Below are positions 55,405-64,000 of a DNA stretch of 64,000 bases, one piece after another. How positions within the stretch are numbered: position 1 is the first letter of the stretch; the number at the start of each line of letters is the position of its first letter. Below the pieces are notes generated by a model that was given only the letters and a program-made list of their open reading frames with translations, did no database searches and was not told the origin of the DNA. The stretch is from assembly GCF_014648415.1 (NCBI RefSeq), contig NZ_BMRB01000010.1:1-64000 (forward strand), given 5' to 3'. The translations under genes and the position numbers were made by a program. Source of the stretch: Actinokineospora fastidiosa (lineage in GTDB: Bacteria > Actinomycetota > Actinomycetes > Mycobacteriales > Pseudonocardiaceae).

Positions 55405-56282
55405 CGTCCCCGGATACGGTCAACGCAGCGTGGTCATCACCGAGTGACAATCCGATCGGCGCTGATGATCGCGCTGATCACCGATCCGCCTTCGGCGATT
55501 AGCGTTGCCGCGCGGGAACCGGCGGATGAACTCCAAGGAGGCCCGCAGCCCAGGAGAACGGCCGATTCCGGCCCGGGCGACGGCGATCCGGACCGCATGG
55601 CCGACCGGCATCTTCGGGATCACTGTGACGCAGCGCACCAGAGTGACAGGTGCTGACTTGCGGTCTTTCCGGGCGCTGAACGCGTCGTGACGATTGATCG
55701 AAAATAGTTCTCTGCGCGCGTTCCACGCGCATCTTCTCGCACCTTGGCGACCGAAGTTCCGTGGATGTCGAAACTACTCCGCAGTCGGGTGATCGGCACT
55801 GCGTCGATCGGGTTGAGAAAATTTCTTCCACGCCACGCCACGTGCGACCGAAAACGGACGATTCCCCCTGCTGTCGGCCGTTGTTCGTGCGACAAAAGTG
55901 AGAGGGCGTCCTCTTCTTCGTCCTACCTGTGCGAGTCGGAACACCGCTGGTCGCAGGCCGGTTCGCGGACGCTAGCGCAAACGGGTGTGATTGGTATCAC
56001 GACAACCCGGCTGAGCGGTTTTCGTTTGGCCGCATAGCCGCTGGAAAGCGTGGATCTCAAGTTCTAAACGTGTTACCGCGATTTTCTTCTCCACTCATCG
56101 GCTCCGCTTGTCGTGAAATCGCCATTGCTCCAATCGGCGGTAGCTCACAGAAGCGGACCGTAGTCACCATTAGTTCAGTCGAGGACGCGATTCCGCTCCG
56201 GCGGGCGCTTATTCGACCTACCCGAGACAGACCGTGGGTGGGGGAGCGGTGGGTGGCCAACCGGTGTCGACAGTGAGGAAGC
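55405..56282. other. 878-bp gene-free region of lower GC preceding the NRPS cluster
   Basis: No frame here has the codon bias of neighbouring genes. Sampled stretches are about 55-60% GC against more than 70% in flanking genes. Small open frames exist on both strands, but none has a convincing ribosome site or family resemblance. It contains the palindromic GTGAT/ATCAC site at 55987-56000 and a GCGCGT/ACGCGC hairpin at 55716-55730. It may hold promoters and regulator sites for the biosynthetic operon, an unrecognised RNA, or the decayed remains of a gene. Confidence 0.6.
55987..56000. promoter_or_regulatory. palindromic operator-like site upstream of the biosynthetic operon
   Basis: GTGATTGGTATCAC has 5-base inverted arms with a TGGT centre. 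It sits 283 bp upstream of the serine hydrolase start and resembles GntR-type operators in form. The regulator is not in the window. Confidence 0.45.
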
Positions 56283-57611
56283 ATGGACAGCGCCCGCATT
56301 CGCCGCAGACTGACCGAGCTCGCAGCGGAGTACTCCATTCCCGGCCTACAGCTGGCGATCCACGGGGACCGGCTCATCCGGACCTTCGCGACGGGGGTGC
56401 GGCGGCACGGGACCGCCGAACCGGTTACCGACGAGTCCGCCTTCCCCACCGGCTCGATCACCAAGCTCCTCACCGCCGCCACCGCCATGGTGCTCGTCGC
56501 GGACGGCGACCTGCACCTGGACAAGCCGCTCGCCGAGCAGGTCGACGGGCTGAGCGCCCTGCCGGAGCGGACCCGCGGCCAGCTCACCGCCCGGCACGTC
56601 CTCAGCCACACCGGCGGACTGCCCTCCGACCCGCCCGATGTGCGCGCCACGTCCCTGCGCAGGCACGTCGAGGACTGCTGCCGCGCCGTCGACCCGCTCG
56701 CGGCGCCGGGGACTGCCTTCTCCTACTCCAACATCGGCTACCTGATCGCCGGGCACGCCATTGAGGACATCACCGGCATGACATGGGCCGAGGCGGCGCA
56801 GGCGCTGGTGCTCGACCCGCTCGACCTGCCCGGCCGGTTCGTGGTCGGGCCCGGCCGGGCGGCCGATCTCGTCACCGGGCACGCCGTGCGGCGGGACACG
56901 GGGGTGGCGCGGCCGGTCGCGCAGTCGCTGTGCCCGCCGGAGGCGCCCGCGGGCGCGTGGGCGGCCAGCGCCAGCGACCTGGTGCGGCTGGGCAGGGCGC
57001 TGGCCGGGTTCGAGCCGGACGGCCCCCTCGATCCCGACGCGCTCGCCGAGATGCGCGCGCCCGCCCCGTGCGCCGAGCCGTTCGGCCTGGCCGACGGCTG
57101 GGGCATCGGCCTGGCCAGCTACGGCGGCGGCGCCCTGCGGTCCGTCGGCCACGACGGCACCGGCGACGGCACGTCCTGCCACCTGCGCGTCGACCCGGCC
57201 ACCGGCACGGCCGTCGCGCTGACGGCCAACGGGGCCACCGGCTTCGCCCTGTGGCGCGAGCTGGTCGCCGAGCTGCCCGACCTGGGCGTGCCCATCGCCG
57301 ACTACGACCCGCTGCCCGACCTCGGCGACCCGGTCGCGCCGCCGCCCGGCTGCGTCGGCGAGTACGCCAACGGCGAGACCACCTACCGGATCACCCACGC
57401 TGGCGGCGGGCGGCTGCACGCCGCCGTCGACGGCGCCCCGTTCGCCGACCTCACCGTCTACCCCGGACTGCGCTGCGCGCTGCGCGACTGCGACACCGGG
57501 GTGACCGACCAGGTCGGCCGGTTCATCACCGGCCCGAACGGCGAACCCGCCTGGTTCCAGGTCGGCGGCAGGCTCGCCCACCGCGGGCGCGCGGCCGTCT
57601 CCGCGGCCTGA
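56283..57611 (+). CDS. SxxK serine hydrolase, candidate stand-alone PBP-type thioesterase
   Basis: The product is 442 residues from ATG at 56283. Class C beta-lactamase/PBP motifs are Ser58-x-x-Lys61 (TGSITK), Tyr148-x-Asn150 (YSNIG) and His290-Asp-Gly (VGHDGTG). The last 90 residues (about 350-435) form a small beta-barrel-like domain. There is no signal peptide or membrane segment, so it is cytoplasmic, unlike cell-wall carboxypeptidases. It lies 55 bp upstream of an NRPS gene. Size, motif spacing, C-terminal domain, location and absence of export match PBP-type thioesterases such as SurE, which cyclise or release NRPS peptides in trans. A resistance or peptide-processing hydrolase is the alternative. 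Confidence 0.75.
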   Translation: MDSARIRRRLTELAAEYSIPGLQLAIHGDRLIRTFATGVRRHGTAEPVTDESAFPTGSITKLLTAATAMVLVADGDLHLDKPLAEQVDGLSALPERTRGQLTARHVLSHTGGLPSDPPDVRATSLRRHVEDCCRAVDPLAAPGTAFSYSNIGYLIAGHAIEDITGMTWAEAAQALVLDPLDLPGRFVVGPGRAADLVTGHAVRRDTGVARPVAQSLCPPEAPAGAWAASASDLVRLGRALAGFEPDGPLDPDALAEMRAPAPCAEPFGLADGWGIGLASYGGGALRSVGHDGTGDGTSCHLRVDPATGTAVALTANGATGFALWRELVAELPDLGVPIADYDPLPDLGDPVAPPPGCVGEYANGETTYRITHAGGGRLHAAVDGAPFADLTVYPGLRCALRDCDTGVTDQVGRFITGPNGEPAWFQVGGRLAHRGRAAVSAA

Positions 57612-57666
57612 CCGACGCCCCGCGCGCCCCTTGGCGCGTCATCCCCATGCCTGGAAAGGGCGACCC

Positions 57667-64000
<6,334 letters not shown>

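Noticed and set aside
55505-56276. Several small open frames in the lower-GC region as genes or transposase remnants
   Set aside because: No ribosome sites, coding bias or recognisable motifs; kept only as a gene-free region.
56283-57611. Calling the serine hydrolase a beta-lactamase resistance enzyme
   Set aside because: It has no export signal and carries an extra C-terminal domain beside an NRPS, which fits a PBP-type thioesterase better; left as a candidate.

Overview
The window is uniformly GC-rich with very strong third-position GC bias, GTG and TTG starts beside GGAGG-type ribosome sites, and a gene repertoire typical of a filamentous actinomycete: PucR and LuxR regulators, an ECF41 sigma factor, a secreted Rhs protein, SGNH lipases and an NRPS. 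A Pseudonocardiaceae-like host (Saccharothrix, Actinokineospora or Amycolatopsis type) would fit, but this is inferred from gene content. I see no rRNA, tRNA, CRISPR array or intact insertion sequence. Almost everything is coding; only 55405-56282 is a long gene-free stretch.

Layout. 1-2246: two membrane proteins of unknown role, preceded by degenerate tandem copies of the 5' end of the first. 2256-4962: a PucR regulator, a secreted SGNH hydrolase and a small lipoprotein. 5091-18201: a 3287-residue secreted Rhs/YD-repeat protein with a C-terminal toxin-like tip, its ATGA-overlapping candidate immunity gene, a secreted subtilisin with a P domain, and a Tat-type DyP peroxidase whose distal Asp is replaced by Glu. 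18224-19785: a calerythrin-like EF-hand protein and a secreted polyester hydrolase of the cutinase/PETase fold family. 19985-30176: one tightly packed nine-gene unit, glycerol kinase, glycerol-3-phosphate dehydrogenase, monoacylglycerol-lipase-like hydrolase, five branched-chain-amino-acid-type ABC transporter genes and a secreted carboxylesterase. It looks like an ester/glycerol uptake and catabolism operon.

30098-34583: a LuxR-type NTPase regulator, a PucR regulator and a second SGNH hydrolase, all on the minus strand. 34847-35494: a small membrane protein. 35498-40168: a minus-strand operon of an MMPL exporter, a methyltransferase and a carbamoyltransferase with an extra C-terminal domain, divergent from a MarR regulator with a palindromic site between them. 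40800-41231: a SnoaL-like protein.

41362-48376: a catabolic cluster with a PucR regulator, nitrilase-family amidase and APC permease on the minus strand, divergent from a MmsA-type semialdehyde dehydrogenase and a class III omega-aminotransferase. Together these could hydrolyse an N-carbamoyl or amide precursor, deaminate beta-alanine or a similar omega-amino acid, and convert the semialdehyde to acyl-CoA.

48596-55404: a ferritin-like metal hydrolase, an unrecognised 455-residue protein with a neighbouring LuxR regulator and striking upstream repeats, an NDH-2-like oxidoreductase with an ECF41 sigma factor, and a Vps62-like lipoprotein. 55405-56282 is a lower-GC non-coding region leading into a biosynthetic cluster. 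There a SxxK serine hydrolase with a C-terminal beta-barrel-like domain, resembling stand-alone PBP-type thioesterases, is followed by an NRPS running off the window. The NRPS order is A-T-C-T-E-C-A; its second module has no adenylation domain.
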